NCBI GenBank assembly: GCA_016719165.1 | Contig: JADKAJ010000002.1 | Location: forward strand, 930,001 to 994,000 | Direction: 5' to 3' | Length of the DNA: 64,000 bases | From: Chitinophagaceae bacterium | GTDB taxonomy: Bacteria; Bacteroidota; Bacteroidia; Chitinophagales; Chitinophagaceae | Part shown: one piece after another, positions 27,318-36,470 of the stretch | Layout of the letters: each line of letters starts with the position of its first letter | How positions within the stretch are numbered: the stretch's first letter is position 1 | Made by a program: the position numbers and the translations under genes | The notes under the pieces: model-generated | Databases searched by the model: none | What the model was told of the DNA's origin: nothing | What the model saw: the letters and a program-made list of their open reading frames with translations, nothing else

Positions 27318-27804
27318 TTTCTGGTTCCACCCCGAATTGTCGCAGGTGGTGCAGTGCATGTTTGAAAAGTAACTGCACATTTTGCTCAAAATTCAGGTCG
27401 CCGAAAAAAGGATTCCGGGTTATTAATGCGGGGTTCTTTTCAAAAGCTTCAAAAAAATAAATCAATTCCAGTTGCAGGGCGCCGATGGCGCCTTGCACTG
27501 TTTTATGCACTAATGGGGCAGGCTCTTCACCCATCAGCGGGTTTTTGGTATTTTCTTTAAAAGGTTTGTCGCTCATCATAAACTCCCGCATCCGGTCAAG
27601 ATTTTCGGGGGGAGTGATGATGGTATCAATTTTCAGCCTGCCGCTGGCATTACGAACCGCATCACCACCATAATGTTCTATCATTTGCTGCACATTCATT
27701 TTGCCCCATTTTGGAGATGTGGATGGATCCAGCCGTTGGAGCAACGGGACCAATTTGGTGCGAAGAAAATTTTCTTTCTCTAAACTCATCTGCAATACAT
27801 TCAA
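27310..27804 (-). CDS. DinB-like/DUF1569 family protein
   Basis: 164 residues (or 159 from the ATG at 27789, MSLEKENF). KMNVQQMIEHYGGDAVR near the N-terminus and FKHALHHLRQFGVEPE at the C-terminus supply spaced His residues as in DinB/YfiT four-helix metal-binding folds. Enzymatic role unknown; some members act as thiol transferases. Lies near paaZ but in a separate transcript. Confidence 0.75.
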   Translation of the reverse strand: MNVLQMSLEKENFLRTKLVPLLQRLDPSTSPKWGKMNVQQMIEHYGGDAVRNASGRLKIDTIITPPENLDRMREFMMSDKPFKENTKNPLMGEEPAPLVHKTVQGAIGALQLELIYFFEAFEKNPALITRNPFFGDLNFEQNVQLLFKHALHHLRQFGVEPETI

Positions 27805-27930
27805 TCAGGCAATTTACAAAAGATTTAAATATTTAACGGCAGGTATTTATTCAGAATGTATAGTATGTGTTAGGTTAATTTGTTACTAAAGTTGCTGTAT
27901 ATTCTTCAGTCAGAACTATTGTTGATAAAT

Positions 27931-27965
27931 AATATGGCCTGATGATTTATTCATCAGGTCATATT
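27931..27965 (-). terminator. Hairpin downstream of the 28003-28332 gene
   Basis: AATATGGCCTGATGA (27931-27945) pairs with TCATCAGGTCATATT (27951-27965) with one mismatch and a 5-nt loop. Placed 38 bp beyond the stop of the minus-strand gene; no strong T run. Confidence 0.5.
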
Positions 27966-28002
27966 GCAAAATACATTTTGTAGACAGAAGTAAATTTAAT
28001 TG

Positions 28003-28332
28003 TTAATACAATAAAAAATTCACCGTTAGTTTTCCTTTTGTGGCTTTATACGCCTGATAGTTTATTGTGATTATTTTTTTATACCAGTCTGTATGCCAGA
28101 AAGTATCAACATTGCCGCCTTTAATTTTGAATCCTGATATGATAAAGGTATCATCAGCGCTACCTTTAATATCTACTTTCAATGTCGTTGGGTAAGTTTT
28201 ATCGGTTTTGATATTAATTATTGTGTCTTTGCCCAATTCATTTATGATTATATGCTTTATTTCAGCTCTCTGTCTGCATGAAATGCTTACAGCTACTAAT
28301 GCTATTATTGTAAAAAAAAATTCAATTTTCAT
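28003..28332 (-). CDS. Hypothetical lipoprotein
   Basis: 109 residues. Hydrophobic start and lipobox-like VSISC (Cys19), then a beta-rich chain (TYPTTLKVDIKGSADDTFIISG). AT-rich compared with its neighbours. No family recognised. Stands alone with a hairpin terminator behind it. Confidence 0.6.
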   Translation of the reverse strand: MKIEFFFTIIALVAVSISCRQRAEIKHIIINELGKDTIINIKTDKTYPTTLKVDIKGSADDTFIISGFKIKGGNVDTFWHTDWYKKIITINYQAYKATKGKLTVNFLLY

Positions 28333-28525
28333 AATAGATTTTTAATCTGTTGGAACTAATTGAGAATTTGGAAGTATTTCTGATTTAAAGCCCAATTGGA
28401 TGACAAAATAGTTGATTGACAAGTTGCAAACAATAACACAAACTGGTAATTTTTCGAGAACCGATTTATTAGGCTTGATTGCAACTTTGGCCCATGGCTC
28501 ACCGGTTTTTTCTTAAATTGCAGCA

Positions 28526-29647
28526 ATGTCCAGCAAGCTCCGACTTTTCACCAAGCGGTTTTTTATTTATTCCAATGTTATCGTTGTATTCATTTTCATT
28601 TTATCCTGCCTGGTGCCTTATCTCAATCCGCAGACATGGTGGTTTATCTCTTTTTTCGGACTGGCATTTCCTTTTTTACTTTTACTGGTTATCTTTTTTT
28701 TACTGGGCTGGTTAATGATCTTAAAACCACGGCTGGCACTGATTTCTTTTGTAGCCCTGCTGGTGGGTATAAAAAGTATAGCTGTTTTTTTTGCCTTTCA
28801 TAACCCCCGGGCCTTTAACTATGATAAAGAACCCGGTACGCTGCGGGTGGTTAGCTGGAATGTAGCCAGGTTTATTGAATTAAAGCGAAATACCAATAAA
28901 GGAAGTGAAACAAGGCTTAAGATGTTCGAGCTGCTTAAACAACAAAATGCAGATGTATTATGCCTGCAGGAGTTTCATACGTCCACTAACCCGGAATATT
29001 ATAATAACATAGAAAAAATACAAAAAGAACTGGGCTATCCTTTTTATTATTTTTCGTTTGATGAAGACGGGGACAATCATTATTACAGTTCCATCATATT
29101 TTCCCGGTACCCGATCGTTGACAGCGGCCGCATCCGTTATCCACGGCCCACCTTACCCGACGTTTTATTGCATGCCGATATAAAAGTGAATAAGGATACG
29201 CTGCGTTTTTATACGACCCACCTGCAATCATTACAGTTTGGCAAAAATGATTACCGGAGTATTGAGAAGATCAAAGCGGCAGAAGACAGTCTTCTGCCCA
29301 GTTCCAGGAGTATTCTGTCAAAACTGAAAAGAGGGATCTCCAATCGTAGTATACAGGCTGATATTGTTAACGAAGTGATTGGTAACAGCCCGCATCCGGT
29401 GCTGGTATGTGCTGATCTTAACGATGTACCCAACTCGTACACTTATTTTACTGTTAAAGGCGATATGCAGGATGCTTTCCTGAAGAAAGGAACAGGTATC
29501 GGAAGAACTTTTTCCGGGCTTTCTCCTACCTTGCGCATCGATTTCATTTTTGCCGATAATGCTATTAAGATAAAACAGTTCAGAAGGGTTACTAAAAAAT
29601 ATTCTGATCACTATATGCTGGTGGCGGATGTGGAATTGAAAAAATAA
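28526..29647 (+). CDS. Endonuclease/exonuclease/phosphatase (EEP) family membrane protein
   Basis: 373 residues: three N-terminal membrane helices (about 15-95), then an EEP domain. Metal and catalytic motifs: VSWNVARF, CLQEFHT, the His-containing TTHLQS, ADLNDVPNSYTY and the terminal SDHYMLVADV. The active domain should face the periplasm. Substrate (nucleic acid, phospholipid or phosphoester) unknown. Its last bases contain the -33 element proposed for the downstream Cys leader. Confidence 0.88.
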   Translation: MSSKLRLFTKRFFIYSNVIVVFIFILSCLVPYLNPQTWWFISFFGLAFPFLLLLVIFFLLGWLMILKPRLALISFVALLVGIKSIAVFFAFHNPRAFNYDKEPGTLRVVSWNVARFIELKRNTNKGSETRLKMFELLKQQNADVLCLQEFHTSTNPEYYNNIEKIQKELGYPFYYFSFDEDGDNHYYSSIIFSRYPIVDSGRIRYPRPTLPDVLLHADIKVNKDTLRFYTTHLQSLQFGKNDYRSIEKIKAAEDSLLPSSRSILSKLKRGISNRSIQADIVNEVIGNSPHPVLVCADLNDVPNSYTYFTVKGDMQDAFLKKGTGIGRTFSGLSPTLRIDFIFADNAIKIKQFRRVTKKYSDHYMLVADVELKK

Positions 29648-29665
29648 ATACGAATGGTATCTTCG
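29635..29665 (+). promoter_or_regulatory. Putative promoter for the Cys leader/cysS transcript
   Basis: ATTG (29635-29638), 19 bp, then TATCTTCG (29658-29665), one mismatch from TAnnTTTG. The leader ATG begins 5 bp further on. Confidence 0.45.
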
Positions 29666-29670
29666 CTGTC

Positions 29671-29724
29671 ATGAATTTCAAATTCACATACCGCTGCTGT
29701 TGTTGTTGCTTCCGGGCCTGCTGA
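29671..29724 (+). CDS. Cys-rich leader peptide upstream of cysS
   Basis: A 17-codon ORF reading MNFKFTYRCCCCCFRAC and ending in TGA at 29722-29724. Five successive Cys codons (29695-29709) plus a sixth before the stop are far outside normal codon use and are what a cysteine-sensing attenuation leader should look like: scarcity of charged Cys-tRNA would stall the ribosome there. The next gene, 125 bp on, is cysteinyl-tRNA synthetase. GGGCC inside the leader (29714-29718) can pair with downstream GGCCC. Too short to be a typical protein; regulation is inferred. Confidence 0.7.
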   Translation: MNFKFTYRCCCCCFRAC

Positions 29725-29789
29725 TGCCCACGGCCCTGCATTTGGGCCCTCTAAATCAAACTATTTTAATCATCTTTGCGGTACTTTAA
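29714..29789 (+). promoter_or_regulatory. Candidate attenuator with alternative stems, and a coupled short ORF
   Basis: GGGCC (29714-29718) and GGGCC (29744-29748) compete for the same GGCCC (29732-29736); GCCCA (29726-29730) can also pair with TGGGC (29743-29747). A stalled ribosome on the Cys codons would cover the first arm. No T run follows the second stem directly, so control may be by translation or Rho instead of an intrinsic terminator. A second ORF of 21 codons (ATG 29724, TAA 29787-29789) overlaps the leader stop as TGATG and could be translated by coupling. Confidence 0.5.
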
Positions 29790-29849
29790 ATGTAACAGGA
29801 TAAACTGGTTACAGGCTACTGTACCACAGACTGTTCAATACAATAATTT

Positions 29850-31343
29850 ATGAGTCAACTGAAAGTATATAATTCATTAACCAGGCAAAAAGAAATTTTC
29901 AAACCGATCACTTCCGGTCATGTGGGCATGTATGTGTGCGGACCTACCGTAAGCGGTGAAAGCCACCTGGGGCATGCAAGGCCTTATATTACGTTTGATG
30001 TTGTCTATCGTTACCTGACCTATTTGGGTAATAAGGTCCGGTATGTCCGCAACATTACAGATGCCGGGCATTTTGAAGAAGAGGGAAGAGAGGCGGTTGA
30101 CAAAATCGCTACGAAAGCAGTATTGGAAAAGCTGGAACCAATGGAATTGGTACAGAAATATACCAACCTGTTTCATTGGGCGATGGCACAGTTCAATACA
30201 ATCTCCCCATCTATTGAACCTACTGCAACAGGACATATTGTGGAGCAGGTAGAAATGATCAAACAGATCATTGAAGCCGGCTTTGGGTACGAAGTGAATG
30301 GCTCTGTCTATTTTGATGTGAAAAAGTATGCAGCCTCACATGATTATGGAAAACTGAGCGGACGGGTGATTGATGACCTGCTGGAAACAACAAGGGAACT
30401 GGAAGGGCAGGAAGAGAAAAGGGACAGGGCAGATTTTGCCTTATGGAAAGCGGCAGCACCGGAACATATCATGCGGTGGCAAAGTCCCTGGGGTGTGGGA
30501 TATCCCGGCTGGCATATAGAATGTTCCGCTATGGCCACAAAATACCTGGGAGCACAATTTGATATTCACGGTGGTGGAATGGACCTGTTGTTTCCGCATC
30601 ATGAAAGTGAAATAGCGCAAAGTACGATCTGCAATCACACAGCCCCGGTTCGTTACTGGATCCATAATAATATGATCACCATTAATGGCCGCAAGATGGG
30701 GAAGAGTTATAATAATGTGATCAAGCTGACGGAGCTGTTCAGCGGAAATCATCCCATATTGGAAAAAGCGTATCACCCGATGACGATTCGTTTTTTCATA
30801 TTGCAGACACATTACCGGAGCACACTTGATTTCAGTAATGAAGCATTGCAGGCTTCGGAGAAGGGATTGAAACGATTGTGGGAGGCGCATGAAAAGCTGC
30901 AGGCAATGCATTACGAGCCACAGGAAGGAACAACGGACCCCGAACTGGAATCCCGTATCCCGAAACTGGTAGCCGAATTCAATGAGTTCATGGATGATGA
31001 TTTCAGCACCGCAAAAGTAATGGCCAACATGTTTGAGATCGTACCGGTTATAAATTCGATGAAGGACAAAACAATTCCTGTCTCCGCCATTTCAAAACAG
31101 ACCTTTGAATTGCTGCAAGGCAGTTTTAAAACCTGGCTGGAAGATATATTCGGGTTGAAGTCTGTCAGCGAAGCTGATAATGCCCGATTGCAGGGAGTGA
31201 TGCAGTTGCTGATCGATATCCGTAAGGAAGCAAAAGGAAAAAAAGATTTTGTCACCTCCGATAAGATCAGAAATCAGCTGGCCCAGTTAGGAATCACCCT
31301 GAAGGATGAGAAGGGTGGCGACATGAGCTGGAGTGTGGAATAG
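29850..31343 (+). CDS. cysS: Cysteine--tRNA ligase
   Basis: 497 residues, class Ia synthetase. HIGH-type motif HLGH (39-42), KMSKS-type motif KMGKS (282-286), zinc ligands Cys30 (VCGPT), Cys225 (HIECSAM), His250 and Glu254 (FPHHESE). Charges tRNA-Cys in the cytoplasm. Full length with the anticodon-binding helical C-terminus. Preceded by the Cys-rich leader, and followed by the 126-bp cruciform repeat. Confidence 0.97.
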   Translation: MSQLKVYNSLTRQKEIFKPITSGHVGMYVCGPTVSGESHLGHARPYITFDVVYRYLTYLGNKVRYVRNITDAGHFEEEGREAVDKIATKAVLEKLEPMELVQKYTNLFHWAMAQFNTISPSIEPTATGHIVEQVEMIKQIIEAGFGYEVNGSVYFDVKKYAASHDYGKLSGRVIDDLLETTRELEGQEEKRDRADFALWKAAAPEHIMRWQSPWGVGYPGWHIECSAMATKYLGAQFDIHGGGMDLLFPHHESEIAQSTICNHTAPVRYWIHNNMITINGRKMGKSYNNVIKLTELFSGNHPILEKAYHPMTIRFFILQTHYRSTLDFSNEALQASEKGLKRLWEAHEKLQAMHYEPQEGTTDPELESRIPKLVAEFNEFMDDDFSTAKVMANMFEIVPVINSMKDKTIPVSAISKQTFELLQGSFKTWLEDIFGLKSVSEADNARLQGVMQLLIDIRKEAKGKKDFVTSDKIRNQLAQLGITLKDEKGGDMSWSVE

Positions 31344-31380
31344 GGAGGAAGTAGTATTCCTGAATGAATTGAAGTAAAGA

Positions 31381-31506
31381 GGCTGTCTGAGAAGCAAACA
31401 AATTTGTCACATTGAGTTTATCGAAATGCGTACAAATTTGTTTACCAATCAATGTCATATTTCGGCTTTGCTCAATATGACATTGATTAGGGCTTCTCAG
31501 ACAACC
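31381..31506. repeat. 126-bp cruciform (three-way) repeat, MITE-like
   Basis: Outer 15-bp inverted repeat with one mismatch (31381-31395 / 31492-31506; core TGTCTGAGAAGC). Inside are two further perfect hairpins: AAACAAATTTG/CAAATTTGTTT (31396-31406/31433-31443) and a 15-bp pair AATCAATGTCATATT (31447-31461) with its complement (31474-31488). Together they would fold as a three-way junction. No ORF. Behaves like a non-autonomous mobile repeat and may also end cysS transcription. Confidence 0.7.
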
Positions 31507-31639
31507 TTTTTAATTTTCCCTTAAACAAACTCACTCCGCCAAAACATCAACTCACTCCCCGAAACTGACGATTCACTCCTGCTTTGTTTCTCTTTTCCAC
31601 TGGATCATGTTAATATGATTAAACAAAAATTATTTTAAC

Positions 31640-32596
31640 ATGGAACTCAAAAAATTTCTTCGTCAATCAACCTTTGCTATAGCATTGAGTGTACCCGTTC
31701 TTATTACAGGATGTGATAAGGATGATGATCCGGTAAACAATACCATCACTGATGTGGTAGTAGGTAATGCCAGTTTTACCACCCTGGAAGCAGCTGTGGT
31801 AAAAGCCGGTTTGCAAACAACTTTAAGTGGTACTGGTCCTTTCACTGTTTTTGCACCGGATGATGCAGCATTCACTGCTTCAGGTATTACGTCAACTGTA
31901 CTCAACAGCCTTACACCTGCACAGGTATCCAATATTTTATTGTACCATACTTTAGGTGCTAAAGTAACTGCAGCGGATGTACCTGCTGGTCCAAACGCAA
32001 AAGTGACCACCGCCAGTGGTGACTCTGTATTTGTAACAAAAAATGCTAATGGTGTTTTCATCAATGGTATTAAAGTAAACACAGCTGATGTGGCTGCTGA
32101 TAACGGCGTTATCCATGTAATTGGCCGTGTATTGAATCCACCAGTAGGAAATATTGTAGAGACAGCAGTAGCCAGCGGTCTTGACTCCCTGGTAAAAGCA
32201 GTAACCCGTGCTACCACTGCTCCCGGTGGTGACCCCACTCTGGCCGGAACATTAAGTACTGCCAGGCTGACTGTATTCGCTCCAACCAATGCTGCCTTTA
32301 CACAATTATTAGGCGCCTTATCCCTTACCGATATTAACCAGATTCCTGTAGGTACTTTGCTGGCGGTTCTCCGCTACCATGTAGTGGGCGGAAGGGCTTT
32401 CTCTTCTGACCTTACAAATGGTTCATTGCCAATGCTGGCAGGTGGAAATACGACTACCAACCTGACCAACGGAACAGGTGGTGGCCCTTCTATCCAGGGA
32501 AATGGTAATGGTGGCAACCGTTCTAATATCACCGCTACGAACATTGTATGCCGGAATGGTGTTGTACACCTGATTGACAGGGTTTTGTTGCCTTAA
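31640..32596 (+). CDS. Fasciclin (FAS1) domain lipoprotein, two domains
   Basis: Lipobox LITGC (Cys25), then two FAS1 domains (about 45-165 and 170-318). FTVFAPDDAAF and LTVFAPTNAAF are the H1-like FAS1 motifs, and GVIHVIGRVL and GVVHLIDRVL the H2-like endings. FAS1 proteins mediate surface adhesion or binding. Outer-membrane or surface exposed through the lipid anchor. Monocistronic. Confidence 0.92.
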   Translation: MELKKFLRQSTFAIALSVPVLITGCDKDDDPVNNTITDVVVGNASFTTLEAAVVKAGLQTTLSGTGPFTVFAPDDAAFTASGITSTVLNSLTPAQVSNILLYHTLGAKVTAADVPAGPNAKVTTASGDSVFVTKNANGVFINGIKVNTADVAADNGVIHVIGRVLNPPVGNIVETAVASGLDSLVKAVTRATTAPGGDPTLAGTLSTARLTVFAPTNAAFTQLLGALSLTDINQIPVGTLLAVLRYHVVGGRAFSSDLTNGSLPMLAGGNTTTNLTNGTGGGPSIQGNGNGGNRSNITATNIVCRNGVVHLIDRVLLP

Positions 32597-32686
32597 TTAA
32601 AAACATAGTTAGTACCTCCTCTGAAAAATCAATGTCTGCTCTGTTCCCTTTAAACCGGAACAGGGCAGATTTAATTAAAAGCATTT

Positions 32687-33715
32687 ATGTTCAGCCATCG
32701 TTACAGGTACCTTTTCATTGTATTGCTGTCGCTGTACACTTTTATGAATACAGCGCTATGCAATGTCTATTACTATTTCAAAATTGAAATAGAATGGTAT
32801 TTTGCGTTGCTGACGATTGTGGCTGTTACGCTTTTTACCTGGGAAGGGAACAGGCTGATCAAACCATATTTCAGGAAAAAATTTCTTACCCCTAAAACAA
32901 AGATCAGGTTCCTGGCTTTCTTTTTCCTGGCAGGGAATATTGTTGCACTTATTGCGGCAACGGTTGCAGTTTATTTATTTGGCAACCTGCTTCATGGATA
33001 CACCTGGGAGCAGAACCTGAACCCGCTGAAGCTGAATATTATTTATGCAAGCCTCATCAATCTTTTCTTACATCTTTTAAATGCCATTTATTTCTTTTTC
33101 CGGGAATACCGTCGTCACTGGAAAGAAGTGGAAGAACTGCGCCAAACAAGTACACAGGCTAAGATACAATTGGTAAAAAGCCAGATCAATCCTCATTTCC
33201 TGTTCAATAACCTGAATGTATTGTCCGGGATGGTGATAAAAGATAACCCGGAGGCCAACCATTTTATTGAAGAGTTCTCCAAAGTGTACCGTTATATCTT
33301 AAACAACCAGGAGAAGGAATTAGTAGAGCTCCGCTCCGAACTGGAATTCATACAGCCATATATTTTTTTACTGCAAAAAAGATTTGATAACGGATTGACG
33401 GTGAGTGTGAGTATACCGGACCACTATAAAATTTATCATGTGGTGCCTGCAGCTTTGCAAATGCTCATTGAAAATGCCATCAAACATAATGTAGTGAGCA
33501 GGAGCCGTCCCCTGCATATTGATATACATGCTAATGGGAATGATACGCTGATCATAAAGAACAATTTACAGCCAAGACAGGCCGTAGAGCCTTCCACCCG
33601 AATCGGGCTGCAAAATATCCGCAAAAGATATGAACTCATCAGCGGCCGGGATGTTATAGTAAAGAAATCAGAACGGGAGTTTGAAGTAACAATTCCCCTT
33701 CTGCAGTTAAACTAA
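32687..33715 (+). CDS. LytS-type sensor histidine kinase
   Basis: 342 residues: four membrane helices (about 8-140), then a His_kinase domain of the LytS/YehU class with phospho-acceptor His170 in SQINPHFLFNNLN, and a HATPase region with IENAIKHN and GIGLQNIRKR-like (RIGLQNIRKRYEL). No separate periplasmic sensor, so the membrane part likely senses. Paired with the LytTR regulator 5 bp downstream. Confidence 0.94.
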   Translation: MFSHRYRYLFIVLLSLYTFMNTALCNVYYYFKIEIEWYFALLTIVAVTLFTWEGNRLIKPYFRKKFLTPKTKIRFLAFFFLAGNIVALIAATVAVYLFGNLLHGYTWEQNLNPLKLNIIYASLINLFLHLLNAIYFFFREYRRHWKEVEELRQTSTQAKIQLVKSQINPHFLFNNLNVLSGMVIKDNPEANHFIEEFSKVYRYILNNQEKELVELRSELEFIQPYIFLLQKRFDNGLTVSVSIPDHYKIYHVVPAALQMLIENAIKHNVVSRSRPLHIDIHANGNDTLIIKNNLQPRQAVEPSTRIGLQNIRKRYELISGRDVIVKKSEREFEVTIPLLQLN

Positions 33716-33720
33716 CGGGT

Positions 33721-34473
33721 ATGAAAGTAATAATTGTAGAAGACGAAAAGCTCGCCACCGAACGTTTGCAGACCCTGCTCAAAACGTACGATTCTTCTAT
33801 TGAAATTATAGCCTGCCTTGAAAGTATTGAAGACACCGTTCATTACCTGAAAAACCATAGTCATCCTGACCTGTTATTGCTGGATATTCATTTATCAGAC
33901 GGCCATAGTTTTGAAATATTCAAGCAGGTCAGTTACAACAGGCCCATTATTTTTACCACTGCTTACGATGAATATGCGCTGGATGCATTCAAAATGCTCA
34001 GTATTGATTATATATTGAAACCGGTAAGCGGGGAAGCCCTGGCAACAGCACTGAATAAGTTCAAATCAATGTCTTTGTCTTTTTCTGCCACCGATCTGAG
34101 CCGGGTAAGCCAGGGTTGGAAAGAGCAGCGCTACAAAAAAAGATTTTTAGGCAAGATTGGTCAGCGTCTTTTTTTCATTGATGCTGAGGAGGTGGCTTTT
34201 TTCCAGGCAGATAATAAAATTGTGTACCTCGCCGATAAAGAAGGCAACCGCTATATTATTGACCACACTATGGAGCGGCTGGAAGAGCAATTAGATCCGC
34301 AGCATTTTTTCCGGCTCAACAGGAAGTTTATTGTCAATATCAGTGCTATCCAGCAGGTAAAGCCTTACTACAATAACAGGCTCCGGCTTTCTGTAAAAGG
34401 AGCTAACCAGCAGGAAGAAATGGTGATCAGCCGGGAACGGGTGGCTGATTTTAAGATCTGGGCAGACGCCTGA
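33721..34473 (+). CDS. LytTR-family response regulator
   Basis: 250 residues. Receiver domain 1-120 with acidic pocket EDE (7-9), phospho-Asp55 in LLLLDIHLSDG and Lys about 101 in ILKPVSG; LytTR DNA-binding domain about 140-250 (FFRLNRKFIVNISAI). Cognate partner of the preceding kinase. Target genes cannot be named from this window; the neighbouring FAS1 gene is one possibility. Confidence 0.94.
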   Translation: MKVIIVEDEKLATERLQTLLKTYDSSIEIIACLESIEDTVHYLKNHSHPDLLLLDIHLSDGHSFEIFKQVSYNRPIIFTTAYDEYALDAFKMLSIDYILKPVSGEALATALNKFKSMSLSFSATDLSRVSQGWKEQRYKKRFLGKIGQRLFFIDAEEVAFFQADNKIVYLADKEGNRYIIDHTMERLEEQLDPQHFFRLNRKFIVNISAIQQVKPYYNNRLRLSVKGANQQEEMVISRERVADFKIWADA

Positions 34474-34528
34474 AGGAAAAATTAAAGGTTAGACAGTTAT
34501 TATTATGGATACTGTTTAACTTCATTTC

Positions 34529-35161
34529 ATGCATTACATTCCCCATCTTTCCAAAGATAAAAAACTAAAGAAGCTGGTTGAAAGCGGAGAACCGCATCAG
34601 TTAAAAAAGCGGAAGAATATCTGTACTTATCTCTGCGCATCTATTATGAGCCAGCAACTCTCTGTTAAAGTAGCCGATGTTATTTACAAACGCTTCCTCA
34701 ATTTGTATGGAGGCAAAGAACCCACACCACAACAAATACTGGATACGCCGTTTGAACAATTAAGAGGGATCGGGTTGAGCAATGCCAAAGTGAACTATGT
34801 AAAGAATGTGGCGCAGTTTGAAATTAAATCTGGCATGGATGCAAAAAAACTGGGGAAGATGGATAATGAAGAAGTGATAACCTATTTAACGCAGATAAAA
34901 GGAGTGGGGCGCTGGACAACGGAAATGTTGCTGATGTTTGCGCTGGGCAGGGAAGATGTGTTTGCTGTAGACGACCTGGGCATACAAAATGCGATGATCA
35001 AATTGTATAAACTGGATAACAACGATAAAAAGAAATTCAGGATAAACCTGCTGAAGATCTCCGAGAAATGGAGCCCCTACCGAACCTATGCCTGCCTGCA
35101 TTTGTGGCAATGGAAGGATAAGGCACCGGCGCTGAAAAAGACGAAAGAAAAAATTAAGTAG
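34529..35161 (+). CDS. AlkA-like DNA-3-methyladenine glycosylase (second copy)
   Basis: 210 residues, HhH-GPD fold: ASIMSQQLSVKVA, hairpin LTQIKGVGRWTTEMLLM and catalytic Asp in FAVDDLGI (148/149). Repairs alkylated bases. Only distantly similar to the paralogue at 22825-23460, so not a recent duplication. Followed 24 bp later by a DUF1080 gene. Confidence 0.9.
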   Translation: MHYIPHLSKDKKLKKLVESGEPHQLKKRKNICTYLCASIMSQQLSVKVADVIYKRFLNLYGGKEPTPQQILDTPFEQLRGIGLSNAKVNYVKNVAQFEIKSGMDAKKLGKMDNEEVITYLTQIKGVGRWTTEMLLMFALGREDVFAVDDLGIQNAMIKLYKLDNNDKKKFRINLLKISEKWSPYRTYACLHLWQWKDKAPALKKTKEKIK

Positions 35162-35185
35162 CTTCCCTTCCTTAAAGACATCACT

Positions 35186-35824
35186 ATGCGAAAGCTTATT
35201 GCGGCAGCCATTATTTGTAGTTTTTTTTCCTTTTCCCCCTGCAATCATAATAGTAAGGACGGATGGATTCCTTTATTCGATGGTAAATCATTGGATGGCT
35301 GGAAGGTGGGTGCCAATGCCAATACTTTTTCGATAGAGAATGGCGCCATTGCCGTAAATGGAAATGTGGCCCATTTATTTTATAACGGGGAAGTGCAGCA
35401 GCATTCGTTCAGGAATTTTGAGTTCAGGGCCGATGTGATGACGATGCCGGGTTCCAATTCAGGCATTTACTTTCATACGCAATACCAGGAAAGCGGCTGG
35501 CCGCAGAAAGGATATGAAGCACAAGTAAACAATTCACATACAGACTGGCGCCGTACCGGCAGCCTGTATGCCATACAGGATGTAAAGGAAGTATATGTAA
35601 AAGACGGGGAATGGTTTACTGAACATATCATCGTACAAGGCAAAAAAATAACGGTAAAGATCAACGATAAAACAGTGGTAGAATATACCGAACCAGGCAA
35701 TCCGCAGCGGGAAGAAGGAATGAAGGGGCGGGTATTATCTACAGGCACTTTTGCTTTGCAGGGCCACGACCCGAAGAGTAAAGTGTTGTATAAAAATATC
35801 AGGGTGAAAGTATTACCGGATTAG
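35186..35824 (+). CDS. DUF1080 (3-keto-disaccharide hydrolase-like) exported protein
   Basis: 212 residues with a signal or lipobox-like start (SFFSFSPC), then the jelly-roll DUF1080 fold: WIPLFDGKSLDGWK at the N-terminus, NSGIYFHTQYQ, GYEAQVNNSH and ALQGHDPKSKVLYKNIRVK at the end. Members bind or cleave glycans, some as 3-keto-glycoside hydrolases. Substrate unknown. Confidence 0.9.
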   Translation: MRKLIAAAIICSFFSFSPCNHNSKDGWIPLFDGKSLDGWKVGANANTFSIENGAIAVNGNVAHLFYNGEVQQHSFRNFEFRADVMTMPGSNSGIYFHTQYQESGWPQKGYEAQVNNSHTDWRRTGSLYAIQDVKEVYVKDGEWFTEHIIVQGKKITVKINDKTVVEYTEPGNPQREEGMKGRVLSTGTFALQGHDPKSKVLYKNIRVKVLPD

Positions 35825-35852
35825 CATAGGCCATTACCATCGCTGCAACTTT

Positions 35853-36254
35853 TCACAAGCTTTGTCCGAAGGTCAATAAGTTATTGTCCGGGTCAAGTAA
35901 AGAAAATTCCTTTTGTCCCCACGGTTTTACAGTTAATTGTCCATTTGGATGAATAGCAACTTTCTTATTTAATAAGTCCTGGTATAATTCTTTAATGGCA
36001 TCTGTTCTGATATACACCTGTCCGTAGTTTTCTCTGGGATCCAATTCTTTGAATTCAAAAAAATGAATTTGAATATTGTCTTTAGCTACCATCAGGTAAC
36101 CGTCAAAGTCAGCACTCCCAAATTCCTGGAAACCTAACTGGTTAATATAATAATTCCGGGTTGCAGTTTTGTCCCGCATCGGCAACTTTGGATGAATAGT
36201 GGTAAGCATAATTCCCGGATTGATTTTATAGTCTACTTGTTTTAAAAGAGACAA
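35853..36254 (-). CDS. VOC-family (bleomycin-resistance-like) protein
   Basis: 133 residues, or 118 from the ATG at 36209 (MLTTIHPKLPMRD), which fits the family better. YYINQLGFQEFGS and FSLLDPDNNLLTFGQ are typical of the beta-alpha-beta VOC fold; the pattern YLMVAKDNIQIHFFEF resembles bleomycin-binding members. Could sequester a drug or act as a metal-dependent enzyme; cannot be decided. Confidence 0.85.
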   Translation of the reverse strand: MSLLKQVDYKINPGIMLTTIHPKLPMRDKTATRNYYINQLGFQEFGSADFDGYLMVAKDNIQIHFFEFKELDPRENYGQVYIRTDAIKELYQDLLNKKVAIHPNGQLTVKPWGQKEFSLLDPDNNLLTFGQSL

Positions 36255-36470
36255 TGGTTACAGCCGCACAACAAATTTATCTGTTTTGAAGTACCGGAGT
36301 GTAGCATTTGTATAAACGGTCATATGAAATGTTTCTTCCATTTGTTGAGTGTATGCGGGAAAGTACAGATGGTTCAACATACTTTACTGCGTAAAAGTCT
36401 TATAGTGATCATATAGCTCATATGGTCAAATAAGCTTTTAAAAAAGTTCTGTATTTTTAAGAAAAACACT

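Noticed and set aside
31344..31640. tRNA or other structured RNA gene between cysS and FAS1
   Set aside because: The fold is a symmetric cruciform without tRNA features (no anticodon arm or CCA-type acceptor).
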